From Trileptium ribeirensis (taxonomy: Eukaryota; Nematoda; Enoplea; Enoplida; Thoracostomopsidae): a stretch of DNA of 64,000 bases. Of this stretch, positions 1 to 11,680 are shown one piece after another. The first letter of the stretch is position 1. Each line of letters opens with the position of its first letter. Below the pieces are notes generated by a model. That model searched no databases. It was not told the DNA's origin and saw nothing but the letters and a program-made list of their open reading frames with translations. A program made the position numbers and the translations under genes. Location: positions 1-64,000 of the forward strand of contig JASANE010012847.1 in NCBI GenBank assembly GCA_030248225.1. The letters are read 5' to 3'.

Positions 1-3000
1 TTCGTGTCGAGATTTGCTACTATTAAGCAACGTCTCAACATAATGCTGATGTCGAATTTGGTTGTTGACAACGCTCTTCTTGATACCCTTTGCTCGTTTC
101 TTCTCCGATCCCTCACCACATTTGATGCTGTACATCTTTGACCGTAGTCCTGCAAACTCTACAATTGCGACTCCCGCAGTCTCATCCTTCATCTTACCCA
201 GTACCTTCTTATTGTCCAGCGAAAACAAAGGATGATCCGCGGGGTAATCGCTTGTATCAAAGTGGTAGGAGTTGTGCAGCATATCTGCATAGATGTCGGT
301 TGTCTCGACCATGTAGCAAAGGGAATCAGTATCGGTAAAAAGAAGCTTACATTTATTCCCGTAGAGCTGCTTCATGTCGTTATAATGGAAATTGTACATT
401 AGGGTTTTTGAGAGATCCAAGATGGTGAAGCCGACGTAGATGGGTTTGCAAAGATGGATGGTTTTCCGGTGCATTTTGACAGCGACCAGATCCTCGTTGA
501 ATATGGAGGACATACAATAGCGAGGATTCGCCACCAACTTTGCATATTTTTCACCATCTGTCACCAGTTTCACATCCACATACCCTCGTACGTTTTCCAT
601 CGTCTTTCCGAAGACAGCGTTGTTCAACAACTTGTAAAAGTCTTTTTCGAAGCTGCTGCGCGCGTTTTTACGCATATCGGTGTTGAGCGAAATATAGGGT
701 TCCATCCATCGCCACTGATAGAATGAAAGAACGCGATGAACTTGCCTCAGTTCCATCCCCAGAGACAAATAGAGCTGTAAGTTCCGAATGTGGAGCTTAT
801 AGTTTGTCTTGTCTCTGAGGTTTGGGACAAGTTTCTCAACAGCTGAGTGCATTACGTTGAGCGATGTCTTTATGTCGCTGCAGTATGGGGACAGCATGTC
901 ATCTGTAATACGCAAACGTTCCGGTGCTAACGGATAATCGTTATGGAGGTCGTGTAAATGATATGGATATGCTAAGTCAACCTCCAAGATATATCCGATA
1001 TCACCATTAACGTCTACTGTCGACCAGTCGGTAGAGTCAATTTCATATCTTGTCATCCACCGAAAGGTATGTGCAGGTAATTTTTGCACCATGGAGTATC
1101 CATACAGATTATTCGCATCGAGATCAATGATGTACGTCGATGTTTGAGATGGGTCATATCCTTCAACGTAAGGATTGTTTGCTCGCGCATAACGATGGGA
1201 GATGACAGAGACTCCACCTCGTATTCCTTCCTCAAAGAAGGAATACATATCGACATCGGAAATCAGATCCAGCTTGACATTGGTATACTTGAGACATGCA
1301 TCCCAAGCAAAACTAGGTAGAGTCACGTAATGCACTGGATCAAGCTGGTATTTGTCGAGACAAAGTAGACGAAAGTTCTCGAAAACGTCCCTGAGCAGCA
1401 ACACATCCGTCTTTAGATAAAGGTCATGGTATTCCCCAAGCGACTGAATCCCCATTTCGTCCCACACAGTTTGTGCGTGAGCGTAGTGTTCTGATGATAT
1501 GTTACCTCCAGTGAGACTAGAATAAAAAGCTGCATGTGGGGGTAAACATCGGTCGTTGAATTTGGAGATGGAGTCCATGTATTCGTAGGGATATACACCT
1601 TTTCCAAGCATTAAATTGAGTTTGTCGCCAAAACACTGGGTCATTGCGTGGAAGGAATCGGTTCTATCCTGTTTGAGGTTATCGACCAGTGTCTGAAGTG
1701 AAGATGGTAGAAACTGGAACGAATCGATAAATCGGATCTTGTATCCAATCTGATCCATATCATCCTCGACGTCGTCACATCCAAGGATGAAGTCGACGCC
1801 TTCTTGGTTTTCGTCCCAGCATCCATCACTTTCGTCATCATCTTCACTTGACTCCATCGCTTCGAATGGATTATCTGGACTGCGTCGCTTTTTAGTTTTT
1901 CGTTTAACAGAGAACGTCATATAGTCCTCCATTCCTTTAGCGATGCAGTCAACTTGGAGACCCATTTCGACGCAAATGGAGCCAAGTTCTTGCATGATGA
2001 GGTGACCATCATACCGTCGCAGGTTGTGGAACAACACTGTAACATCTCGACTCAGACGATAGCCAATGTTACATTTAACGTGTGCTGCACCACGATACCT
2101 GCCACAAAGGTGACAATGGTCTTTAGCCTTTTCCTCCCGTTTCATGTACCCACCACACAAGTAACAGTCAACTGAATGGACAAAATCAATTTTGTCAGCG
2201 TCAGTCATGACTAGCTCTTTTTGCTCGTTAGTATATTTGGTCTGAAAGTCTTTAGTTAATTGAATAATATTGTTCAAAAAAGTTTTAACAACATTGGGAC
2301 CGCGGTATATAGTTGGGTTTCCAATCTCCACACGATCACTGCAGCATCCGAAGCAGTCTATCAAACCATATCCACATGGTTCGTGTCTTTGATACGGATT
2401 AATATACGACGATGATGTGGATGGTGTGCACGACTGTATTTTTTCCAGTGTGCACTCAAAGTCTGCATAGATTACATAGGGACATCGCTGCATTCGATGT
2501 AGGTTGGTGAATTGAAGGGTGGAATTTTCTGGTGGGGTCTTAATACGAGAGGGTTTGTCGTTGCGACAGCGATCGAGATGCTCTGCACGTTGCTCCGGGG
2601 AATAACACGGGAAGAGACATCGATCACAGAAATATTTTCTGCGATGATCACGACGCTGATCAAACAGTAACGCGTCCAAATTACGGACTAAGCAATAATG
2701 ATTGTCATATAACAGCAAATGAATATATTGTTCATTAGGGGAGTTTGATATATACAGTGGGAAAATAGAATTATTTTCTAGTCCATATACATTAATCGAC
2801 ATATTATTCTGTCTTTCAAACCGTGGAATGTCCTGTAACTTCACGGGATAATCTATTCCACCCATGTTGAGTTCATTACTATATTGCTGGTAGTTGTTGA
2901 TACGCTGTGGGTGTTGGGTATGATCGACAGGGTGTAATGCTGCGAGAATGCTCCACAAAAAGCAGCGATTGTCACTGTTTTGCACGTTGATGACTGCGCG

Positions 3001-4005
3001 TTTGTTACGGATATAAGCAGGTAGCTGCTTATATGTCGAGCCACGAAGGGGACGATAGACGCTAATATGTACATCAGCGTGCTGAATATTCTGCAGCATC
3101 CAGCCAGATCCTTTTGCCTGGAAGTCATCCAGTTTCTTTACCAGTTCACCAAACATGATGGTAATTACATCATCAATGTCTGATCCCGGTAGGATGGAGC
3201 AGGATCTGGTGTTGAAGTGTGCTGTCATTTGCGTAGCGTCCAATTTTTGCAGCATACATTGAACGCTAACCCACAACTTAATTCCACGACGTCGTTCTTG
3301 GGTAACGAGGTCTTCCAGCAGACGTCTTGATTGTTGAAGAAATAGCGACAAATCTGCCGTCAGCTCATTGGGAACTAAGTAATAGCTGGAGATGTACCCT
3401 CTGAGCGCTTTAGTCCACTGCAACAACTTGACGTCGCTGCTGTCGGTGACGATCGTTGACTGATGTTTACAGGAAACGATATCGTTTGCCATCGTCATTA
3501 GATCTTCCAGATCCTCATCGATGCGTCGAGATTTTATCGGTGGAGCACCGATAATCTGTTCAGCTTCACGTTGTAACCGATCGAGATTATCAGATTCGTC
3601 CTCGATAGTCCACGCTTGAGTGCCTGGAGCTGATGTCGCGGTTGGTAATTCTGAGTAAACAACATCAGGTTGAACTGATGGTAACTGCAACTTGTGTGAT
3701 GTTGATCGAATCGGTCGAGCCGAATCTGGTGCTGAAGCTATTGGTTGCACTGCGAATGATGTTGACGGTTCGATAGATACTTGCTCCACCGCTGAACAAT
3801 TTGTGGGATCAGCGTCGCAGATGAAAAATTCATCCAAATGCTGATGCTGTTTTTGAATGTGCCGCTTCAAGATGTCCTTACGAGCAAGGGTTATACCGCA
3901 CCAATGACAGCGGTGTTTCTTTTTGTTATGTACAGAGTCCATGTGTCGTGTTAAATGATCTTTACGGTTGAAATTCTTATTACAGATAGTACATTGAAAA
4001 GCCAT
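1..4005 (-). CDS. Protein-primed family B DNA polymerase (DNA_pol_B_2 type), N-terminal C2H2 fingers; 3' end cut by window edge
   Basis: Replicative polymerase of the protein-primed class found in adintovirus-like and Polinton/Maverick elements. The frame is open for 1,335 codons from the ATG at 4003-4005 to base 1, with no stop or frameshift; I checked the phase at eight points. Two C2H2 fingers lie at the N-terminus (C5-C8-H21-H26 and C33-C36-H49-H54). A conserved NVQNSDNRCFLW segment has its Cys at about residue 348. Exonuclease motifs are D515-F-E517, N661 to D666, and Y863 to D867. An endonuclease VII-like Cys/His block spans about 614-646 (C614, C617, DHCH 629-632, RGAAH, KCN). Polymerase motifs are A (D961-L-D-ANNLYG), B (NNAVFGKT, K1134) and C (D1225-T-D1227-S). 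Only the last few tens of residues appear missing. It is transcribed divergently from the ORF at 4696. No integrase, ATPase or capsid gene is visible here; those could lie left of the window. A viral or transposon origin is inferred from the family. Confidence 0.9.
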   Translation of the reverse strand, partial: MAFQCTICNKNFNRKDHLTRHMDSVHNKKKHRCHWCGITLARKDILKRHIQKQHQHLDEFFICDADPTNCSAVEQVSIEPSTSFAVQPIASAPDSARPIRSTSHKLQLPSVQPDVVYSELPTATSAPGTQAWTIEDESDNLDRLQREAEQIIGAPPIKSRRIDEDLEDLMTMANDIVSCKHQSTIVTDSSDVKLLQWTKALRGYISSYYLVPNELTADLSLFLQQSRRLLEDLVTQERRRGIKLWVSVQCMLQKLDATQMTAHFNTRSCSILPGSDIDDVITIMFGELVKKLDDFQAKGSGWMLQNIQHADVHISVYRPLRGSTYKQLPAYIRNKRAVINVQNSDNRCFLWSILAALHPVDHTQHPQRINNYQQYSNELNMGGIDYPVKLQDIPRFERQNNMSINVYGLENNSIFPLYISNSPNEQYIHLLLYDNHYCLVRNLDALLFDQRRDHRRKYFCDRCLFPCYSPEQRAEHLDRCRNDKPSRIKTPPENSTLQFTNLHRMQRCPYVIYADFECTLEKIQSCTPSTSSSYINPYQRHEPCGYGLIDCFGCCSDRVEIGNPTIYRGPNVVKTFLNNIIQLTKDFQTKYTNEQKELVMTDADKIDFVHSVDCYLCGGYMKREEKAKDHCHLCGRYRGAAHVKCNIGYRLSRDVTVLFHNLRRYDGHLIMQELGSICVEMGLQVDCIAKGMEDYMTFSVKRKTKKRRSPDNPFEAMESSEDDDESDGCWDENQEGVDFILGCDDVEDDMDQIGYKIRFIDSFQFLPSSLQTLVDNLKQDRTDSFHAMTQCFGDKLNLMLGKGVYPYEYMDSISKFNDRCLPPHAAFYSSLTGGNISSEHYAHAQTVWDEMGIQSLGEYHDLYLKTDVLLLRDVFENFRLLCLDKYQLDPVHYVTLPSFAWDACLKYTNVKLDLISDVDMYSFFEEGIRGGVSVISHRYARANNPYVEGYDPSQTSTYIIDLDANNLYGYSMVQKLPAHTFRWMTRYEIDSTDWSTVDVNGDIGYILEVDLAYPYHLHDLHNDYPLAPERLRITDDMLSPYCSDIKTSLNVMHSAVEKLVPNLRDKTNYKLHIRNLQLYLSLGMELRQVHRVLSFYQWRWMEPYISLNTDMRKNARSSFEKDFYKLLNNAVFGKTMENVRGYVDVKLVTDGEKYAKLVANPRYCMSSIFNEDLVAVKMHRKTIHLCKPIYVGFTILDLSKTLMYNFHYNDMKQLYGNKCKLLFTDTDSLCYMVETTDIYADMLHNSYHFDTSDYPADHPLFSLDNKKVLGKMKDETAGVAIVEFAGLRSKMYSIKCGEGSEKKRAKGIKKSVVNNQIRHQHYVETLLNSSKSRHE

Positions 4006-4624
4006 CTTTTAAGAATTTCTGAAATCTTGCACTTATGTAACTAGATCACATGATACACTTTTGAACACACAACAGATACAACACATTCCATTCCTCCGTG
4101 AAGACATCAAAGATCTTCTGTACAATCTCATACAAATAAAGTATGTAAAAGCTTGATGTACGATATTTCCGAATGCAGTAGCAGAAAATTCTCAATTTTT
4201 ATCAGGGAGAGATGAGCGGGGGTAAGGAATCACCAACACAATTGAAATGTGAACTTTTTTTGCTTGTCAGTACAGCAAATCTAATTATTGACTACATTCC
4301 AAGAAAACACAATCATGAGTGTGTAATCAGGTACATATGAAACATTAAGGTTTGATTGAACCTCTTCCTCATCCTTAGGGGTCGATCCGAACTGCTATGT
4401 TATTATTTTTACCCTCCGATTTGAAATTTTTCCTTTTGCTGATTTTACGAAGCTGTCTACTCAGCGGGAGTGAATTTCATGTACAATAGTTTTACAAACA
4501 CTTCCCCGCATGCAAACGTAGTTTACAAACGACATGCCGCTTCGTTATTAGTATGTTTACAAAAACTCAGTTAGGGGTAGCTTGTGGAGGAACGGGCAGC
4601 GGCATAGACCAAAAAAGTTGATGT
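4006..4624. promoter_or_regulatory. Divergent intergenic region between polymerase gene and small ORF
   Basis: About 690 bp separate the two divergent start codons (4005 on minus, 4696 on plus). It is AT-rich with no ORF of note, so it probably holds both promoters. A TATA box is clear only on the plus side (4625-4631). I see no convincing TATA element for the polymerase gene. Confidence 0.4.
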
Positions 4625-4631
4625 TATAAAA
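4625..4631 (+). promoter_or_regulatory. TATA box (TATAAAA) for the small basic ORF
   Basis: A perfect TATAAAA lies 71 bases upstream of the ATG at 4696. A start of transcription about 30 bases downstream would fall near 4655. That excludes the ATG at 4636, which lies only 5 bases after the box, and supports 4696 as the real start. Confidence 0.5.
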
Positions 4632-4695
4632 GAAAGTGAGTAGTTGGTCGATCCTCACTTTACAATTCAGTCATTATAAAGTTTCGTTTGTTATC

Positions 4696-5052
4696 ATGTC
4701 TTCTCAAACGTTTTACAGTCGTCGCCTTGATGCGACTGTAAAACTATCCCAACATTTTCTACAAGGGCACTCGGGACCCAACCCCGCCAAAAAGTCCTGG
4801 TTTTACAAGCCCAAAAAGACGGTCAAGCGGATTTTGAAACGGGGTTCCCAGATAAAAAGTCGTGACCGCCGGCGCCGTGTGTTCTTCCGCTCATTTCATC
4901 GACCAATTGGAGTGCGTGGCTACACTAACCAGCCCGCACGCCACGCCATGGTGATCGTAATGAATTACACCGTCGTGACGGCATTTTTGGTTAGTTCTCG
5001 CTTGGAGTTGGAGCGTGAGATGGATAAAGAGATGCGGAGACACCGGTGTTGA
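4696..5052 (+). CDS. Small very basic protein of unknown function, divergent partner of the polymerase gene
   Basis: 118 codons from ATG 4696 to TGA 5050-5052. The frame also contains an ATG at 4636, but that sits on top of the TATA box. The middle of the protein is rich in Lys/Arg (KPKKTVKRILKRG, then SRDRRRRVFFR), followed by a hydrophobic stretch (MVIVMNYTVVTAFLV) and a charged C-terminus. I do not recognise a family. Its position next to a protein-primed polymerase and its Arg-rich character would fit a DNA-binding or minor virion protein of the same element, but that is inference only. It could also be a chance ORF. Confidence 0.4.
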   Translation: MSSQTFYSRRLDATVKLSQHFLQGHSGPNPAKKSWFYKPKKTVKRILKRGSQIKSRDRRRRVFFRSFHRPIGVRGYTNQPARHAMVIVMNYTVVTAFLVSSRLELEREMDKEMRRHRC

Positions 5053-7494
5053 ACCTCGGGAGATCCCCCACCCTAAAACAGGGAAACCTAAAAAAGGGTG
5101 GAACACCGCTACGCCAGTCGCAAGCCTGGAACCCCTTCGGGGGGAGTGTGGAGCGCACCCATACCACTTGTTAAATTTTATTTTAATATGGTGATTCGAC
5201 AGAAGTCTCAACCATGACATTTTACGACCTAGCCTCACCCATTAGGATACAGGATTTTTCAAAAGCATTGTTGCTGGATGAGCCGACTCCGAATGCTTTA
5301 GCGTATCTTATTTGACACACATTTTTTTCCGATAATATTTCAAATCCGCGTCAAAAATATAATTAGATTTAGTTACAGTATTAGATCGCAAAATGCGCTT
5401 GCTTCTTGAAATTCCTGCTATATATATTTCTACCTTCGAATTAGTCTGTATATGCATCGACGCAACAGATCTATTATGTCGCAACCATAATGTAGTTGGT
5501 TTCACCCATAGTAGCTAGCAACCTAGTCCGAGTATTTATTATATGCGTCTGTTCAAACATGAGTTTCTTATGTCGAGCCTTCAGTAAGAAAACGGAAAAG
5601 GTGTATTAAACTGATAGTGGAAGGGTTGAGAAGACACAAATCTGTTCGTAACCATCTTAAGCTAGCGATGGGAAATTTAAAAATGTTTTGTAGATTATAA
5701 TTTCTTTGTGCTGCTTAGGCCTCATTCACATAAATTTACACCCATAGGCGTAGCTTGATGGTCGCATATTCATCCTATGTAACCGTATACGAATAGGAAT
5801 ATGAAATCATACCTCGACCAGGTAAACAGTACCCCCCCGACAATGTCTGCTCGGTAGATCTTTACCATATAGTCGTTCACTTTCTAAACACAAACTGTAA
5901 ATGTTAGTTTTACTACTACGATGTTTTTGAGTAGCAATCGCCACTTTTTAATAGTTGAGAAAAACAGTTACGACTGCAATAACACACTTCTTTAGGACTT
6001 CGTATATATATATATAACTGGTAATTGTTCTTCGTGCTGCCATCGCTTCTGATATATCCAAAACTTGTGTTGTATTCCACAAAATCCCCATGCTGTTTAT
6101 GCCAAAACCATGTTTCAGAATCCTTCCAATTAGGATTAATTTGCACTTTTCAATTTTTTTTCATAAATGACAGTTGAATAACGTCAATATATTTTTTCGA
6201 AAGTTATTTTAGAGCTGTTTGAGATCTAAATTTATTTCGATGAAGCAAGTGCGGAGAAACACGGTTTCTGAGCTACAAACATTGAGCGTGTGCAACTAAT
6301 GAAATGCTGAAAGTGGAACCATAAAAATGCTGATTTATATGTCTGAAACAATAGAGCGGTGTATGGTTTTAACAATACTGTGATTAAAAATCGAGCGTGT
6401 GACACCCGCCACGATTTCGGGTTAGGGAGGGGCGATTCAGAACGAGAAGCTCTAAACTATATGCATATATTGCTGCTGGTTTACCGCTTGGAGAAAACAC
6501 ACAGAAATAAAAATGAGACACCGAACGAACCGAGGACTGTTAAGACCTGTTGTAATTATGACACATTCCAGGGGAAGAGCAGCTACTCCTCTCCCATGTT
6601 CCCAAGCCCTTGCAAATTAGCAAAAATGCATATACCCAAAATTTGTTGCAAATGAAAAGAAAAGATTGCGTTAAGTAACCAACCGTTCCAAAGATAAGGG
6701 ATATTTCTTAGCTCTTCAGTTGCGCTGCAAACGTTTAAACTCATGGTATAAGCCATATTAATATTCCCAAATCACATGACTTGCGCAATAATTTCGAGTT
6801 GATTTTGACACTTTTGATAAACTTTATTTCTATGTGATGAAGCTACCGATTCAAAGCAGTCATACAGAGAAATTTTATCACAAAAAATATCGTAGCTTTT
6901 ACTTGCAACCAAATGTAACAGACTGGTGCAAAATTTCTAAGTGACATGAATTGATTAGGAATGGAAGCATTACCAATGTAGTCCATACTAACTGATTAAC
7001 TTTTTATCACTATTTTAAATGTTCTAATTTTCAAAAAACCAAAAATTGTTCAATTGTCGAGACTAAACAAAATGGAATTATGAAGTTGAAGAGCTACTGA
7101 TATAATCGGCAACGTTTCTTTAAAATTAATATTTTTCAAAAACTAATACCTTATTGAGTTCTCTGAAATTTCAAAGTGAGTTTTGCAAAAATCTGTGATT
7201 AATATTCCTAAATTTGATTAATTCCAGAAGAACAATAGTTTTTCGTGAGAACTAGCAGATACATGAAATGTGATTTCCCGAAAAACCACGCTGGTTTGTC
7301 GGCAAGTTTCCTTTAAACACAACTTCCATATTTTTGTAACTCAATTTCTGTAAGACCAAACAATCTAGATTTTTTAATTAGAAAACCAATACTCTTACAA
7401 GCTGATTATGCAATAGCATTTTTACAAGTGATTCACTGCTATTAGAAAATCGAAAATTATTCATGTAATTCAGTGAAGTACCAAACTTTCGACC
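5053..7494. other. AT-rich non-coding stretch
   Basis: Just after the small ORF is a short GC-rich patch (5056-5160) containing a CCCCTTCGGGG hairpin near 5132. The rest is AT-rich, with a short (TA)n at 6005-6016 and no coding signal that I can support. Confidence 0.5.
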
Positions 7495-7785
7495 CTATAA
7501 TTGCTTGGTGGAGGCCCAGTAGCATCGGAATCTAGACATCACCCAGGTGGATCGAACGTATCGCCCCTGAGACTATTTGTCCAGCGTAGTCGCGGATGCT
7601 AAAGGGATGGGAACAAGCAAGAAAAAAGGAGCGGAATCCGTTGAGCCTAACGCAAACGGTCGACCCTCAAGGGAGTCTGGCACCTGACATGTGGACTGAC
7701 GGTGTCGATCACCTCCTGCATCACCGGGGGTTGCCCGCGTGCAGCGAAGTCCCCATGCCTGCACGGCTCCAAAAAAGCTGAAAAT
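7495..7785. other. GC-rich island in AT-rich DNA, unassigned
   Basis: An abrupt rise in GC content over about 290 bases, flanked on both sides by AT-rich DNA. The sharp edges suggest an inserted repeat fragment. No terminal repeats or protein family were recognised. A minus-strand ORF of 86 codons (7573-7833) with a hydrophobic start overlaps it, but nothing else supports coding. Confidence 0.35.
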
Positions 7786-9490
7786 AATGTTTAAGCACGC
7801 AAATGCTAATATATACCCTTTTACCGCCACCACTATGTAATTTTGTTAGTTCATAAACAGACCACACACGTTTTAATGCCTCAAAAACCCTTTGTAGCCC
7901 TGATTGTCAAACGTCTATTTTTATACTTTATGCTTGACATATATGTAACATAAAAAGACTGATGTATAAACACTAATTTATAAGTGGATATATGTATCGC
8001 ACTGTCAACACCAGCTTTGTATACGAAAAATATCTTTTGAAACAATAAGAAATGCTCATAAAATGAACCAATTTGAACAAGTCTTGTGTCAAAGTAGAAT
8101 TATAGTCGAACTCGCAAGAATTATATCTATTTTCTGCTTAACCGGCTAGAAATATATTAATATAAATGCGCCCTACGTGGCGGGATCCCAACCACCGTCC
8201 GCACATAACGTTTTCAATACATTAAAATAAATTATACACCACTAGCTATGTAACTATTTTTATATTTGCATATTTCCAATTGTTAGCAGAATACGAATTA
8301 TGTGATATTTAGCTTGGATAAAGTTAATGGTTGTAAATTTACATGTTAAATTCAGAGTAATCAGGTAGTTTAGCTGTATTTCATGAGTAGAAAAGCTCCT
8401 GAGCTTTTGCCGCACATAGGCGTCCACGATAAAAAAATTCTAGATATGAACATGATTCTTTAAAAATAAGTTACTCACTATAAAAAAAGCTCAATTACCG
8501 TACTTAAATCAGATTTTCAGTATTATCCCTATGCCAATTAGCTATGTGATCTTTCTTCACTTAATTAAATCCCTTAATGGCCATCTACTACGGCATTTGG
8601 GGATACTTAGCAAGCTGCTAAAAATATTGTTTAGCAGCGAAGAATATTTATCAATTAAAATTAGTAGTCGAACGCAAGAAATTCTAAACTTAAAATGAAT
8701 TCTAAACATAAAATGAAAAGTTAGAAAACTATGAATAACACATATACTCCCACATGTCGATAGTAAAATATAAGTGCTGTGAAATGAAGTCATAATCTCT
8801 TCAATAGTATCTGTGTATCAAAGAGTTTTCGAATCAACAGCTAGGTTTGTATCTTTCTACCATATGTTATTGATTTATGGTTTTAAAACCATTAAACACA
8901 CGCTGTGCTTGCAAACTTTTATATTAAACTGCATCAGAAAGATTAATTTGATCTGCGAATAAAATACCTAAATTTAATAATGCCGATCCAAACGTATTTG
9001 TGTCATAAATTCTGAAAAATACCACATACTGTGATTGGAATTTGAAGCAAGTTCCCAATTTTGTAGTGTCATAGTTTAAATCATTCTGTGCATAAACATA
9101 ATGCTTCCAAAAGAAACTAACAAATATATATGTCTGTTTATTATCAGCCTATTCATTTCGTCGCAGTTTACAGCAGCCAACGAAATATAAAAACTTGTGA
9201 TCGATATTGTCGCTCAATTGTGACAAAAAAATTGTTTTAACCAAAACCAAATAAAAGAAGAATAGGCATCCCGTAGAGTTTTTAAATATACTAAGACTAT
9301 ATTTAAAAGAAGAATTAGAAATACCGTGAAGAAAGTTAATACGAAATGGCGGCGTCTTTAAAGTTTATCCATATCTTTAAACCATACGATATATATTAAA
9401 CAGAAATTTTGATAAACTCGGTCTTTTCATAAAAATTCCGTAAACTTGTCCATATATGTAATGATAAGCAAAAGTGAAACTACGATGACC
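7786..9490. other. AT-rich non-coding stretch
   Basis: No coding region, RNA gene or repeat structure could be supported. There is one short near-duplication, ATTCTAAACTTAAAATGA / ATTCTAAACATAAAATGA, near 8680-8715. Confidence 0.5.
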
Positions 9491-9544
9491 TAAAAAATAT
9501 AGGCCCGGCCCAATTATCCCCACCGACCCAAATAATATCCCCGT

Positions 9545-9715
9545 ACCCTCGCATTTGACCTACATAACCCCGCTCATTAATCACCCCGCCAAGACTATCC
9601 CTTTCATTTGACCTATATATCCTCCGCCAAGGCTATCCTCCGCATTTGACCTACATAACCCCCGCCAAGCCTATCTCCGCATTTGACCCAGATATCCCCC
9701 CGCACTCCGCAGGGC
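9545..9715. repeat. Minisatellite, about 38-bp unit, about 4 diverged copies
   Basis: The unit core CGCATTTGACCTACATAACC followed by CCGCCAAGGCTATCC recurs about four times, the first copy with a ~13-base insertion. The copies are contiguous with no unique spacers, so this is a tandem repeat and not a CRISPR array. It ends in a G-rich run near 9712-9722. Confidence 0.75.
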
Positions 9716-9719
9716 GGGG

Positions 9720-11680
9720 GGCTCCGAAGCAGCTTTTTTTCATCTACTGGCGTCGATACGATCAATTTGCTAATGTCCAATTATGACGGTCAACCAGTGA
9801 AGACACGTAAGCTATGACTTCCGTTCGGACAGTTACTTCGATTACGATGTGTCAATTAGTAGTCCTCGCAGACCGAAGCAATTCGATTCGCCGATAAGCC
9901 GAATTACACAAGTCGATTATTAGAAAGTACAATATTGACAGTTGGAGCCGCTCACCGCCGCTTTCGATCGAGCGAGATTGTCGATTGGCCAAATCCGGGG
10001 TGATCGTTAAAATTTAGCCTAATTCGTTGGCTTCGAAGAGCAAAGCAAATGTCAAACCAAAGTTGAATAGGAACAACAATTAGAACCAATATTACTAAAA
10101 TAATAACGAAATTAGAACATGCACTCTAGCTGGCTACGACGGCTATTTAATCCTGAACCAGTGTCTAGCGCTGTAAACTCCCGTTACTCGTTGGGTCAAC
10201 ACAAATCAAGTATTGAGTTTCCCCCCCTAACAAATGTCCAGCCAATTATCCGGCAGTTATACTTTCGCGATACCTTCCTTGTTCACTGGACCCTCACACT
10301 GTTCCCGGAGCGCTATGACATAAACAACACCTAGCCTCCAAGCTTTATAGTCTGAGCAATAACATGCCCGTTACGATGTGGCGATTTCGCCTACTACGCG
10401 GAGCAGATAAAAACTGTACAAGGCTCCAGAAACGCATGTGACAGGTCAGGAACGCTCAACTTGCAAGTAAAATAACTAAGCACAAAACTCGCCTCGCAGA
10501 GCGGGCACCAACACATTTTAGAACACCATAGGAACAAGGACTATTGCAACTATTATTCATTACACTTGAATAGTAAGCGGTTTCTTTCGACCAAAATGTG
10601 TCAAATCAAACTTCCGGTCTGCGAGAGGTCCCAATTTTCACTAAAATTTACGTTTGGTTCCATTTTTAAACTTTACTGAACGCCTCACGGCGTGGCCCCC
10701 ACTTTTGTACTAGCTAGGACCAGTTCTGGCCCTAAGGGATCCCAGCTGCACCACTCTATGTAGAATTTCACGGTGGTGCCCGGACAACCCCGGCTTACAC
10801 GACTCCCCGGTGCACTCTGGTCTAACCGATGGGAACCGCTTAGCTTAGCAGGTCGCCGGCGGGTTGACCAGGGTGTTCGGCCTGGCCCCTATAGTGGCCC
10901 ACGTGTCTAGAGGCATGGAGGTCCCCCAGAGGGAGGGTCATCCCCTAGATCTGCTCACAGGTTATGAGGTTGACCCGTCATTCCCTCTATTTCGGTTGTT
11001 AAGTCCTATGCCCTGTGCCAAGATTAAGGTTTCCCTAGTCGGGTGCGGCCGTAATTTAACTATGAACGATGAAGCAAAGCCTTAGGTGGGAAGCAGGGCT
11101 AGCGAATCAGAGAGAAAGTTTGGTTGGCACAAGCAATGTGGGAAGGCGGCGTGCAACAGCGGGACAGGGGCTTAGGGCAAGCAGTGCTGGATATACTTTA
11201 GAGAGGGCCCTACATTTTTATTGTACGGGATGTGCCTTGTTCGAATCAATCTACTCCGTCTACGAAAGTAACACGCGAAATTGTTTTACTTCTTGGGTTT
11301 GCCTTTTCTGATAATATACAACATAGCACGTATTCAAAAAGCGAAATCATCACCCACTTGGGTGTATAAAACACAAAATTATTTACATCGAAACCGGGCC
11401 GGACTGGAGCCCACACAGGAGGTCCTTGGTTCCAAATATGCATGCGCAAGCATTTTAGAAGCGACCAAAATTTGACCCCTTTTTTCAATTCCCACTGGAC
11501 GACGAAATGATTCAAATGAGCTCCAATAGGGCTCTTTTCGAAACGCGGAACCCTCAACCCGAAATTTGTCACTGTGGTCTAAGCCTTCGATTTACCGTCA
11601 CGCTGCCCCTGTATATATCTGCGGCCATTTACAGTTCCAACCTAAACCTTCCGTAGATTCGCCCTATTTGAATCGCAGAA
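9720..11680. other. Mixed-composition non-coding region
   Basis: AT/GC-balanced sequence becoming GC-rich from about 10,685. Several short overlapping ORFs on both strands show no recognisable domain and are probably chance. It may be degraded retroelement sequence, but I see no diagnostic motif. Confidence 0.35.

Noticed and set aside
1641..1847. Several 60-90-codon ORFs on both strands within 1-4,005
   Set aside because: All are shadows of the polymerase frame.
7573..7833. 86-codon minus-strand ORF with a signal-peptide-like start
   Set aside because: Only the start looks protein-like; the rest is GC-island composition, and an ORF on the opposite strand overlaps it.
9545..9715. Regular repeats resembling a CRISPR array
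   Set aside because: Units are contiguous and diverged with no unique spacers, and the DNA is eukaryotic.
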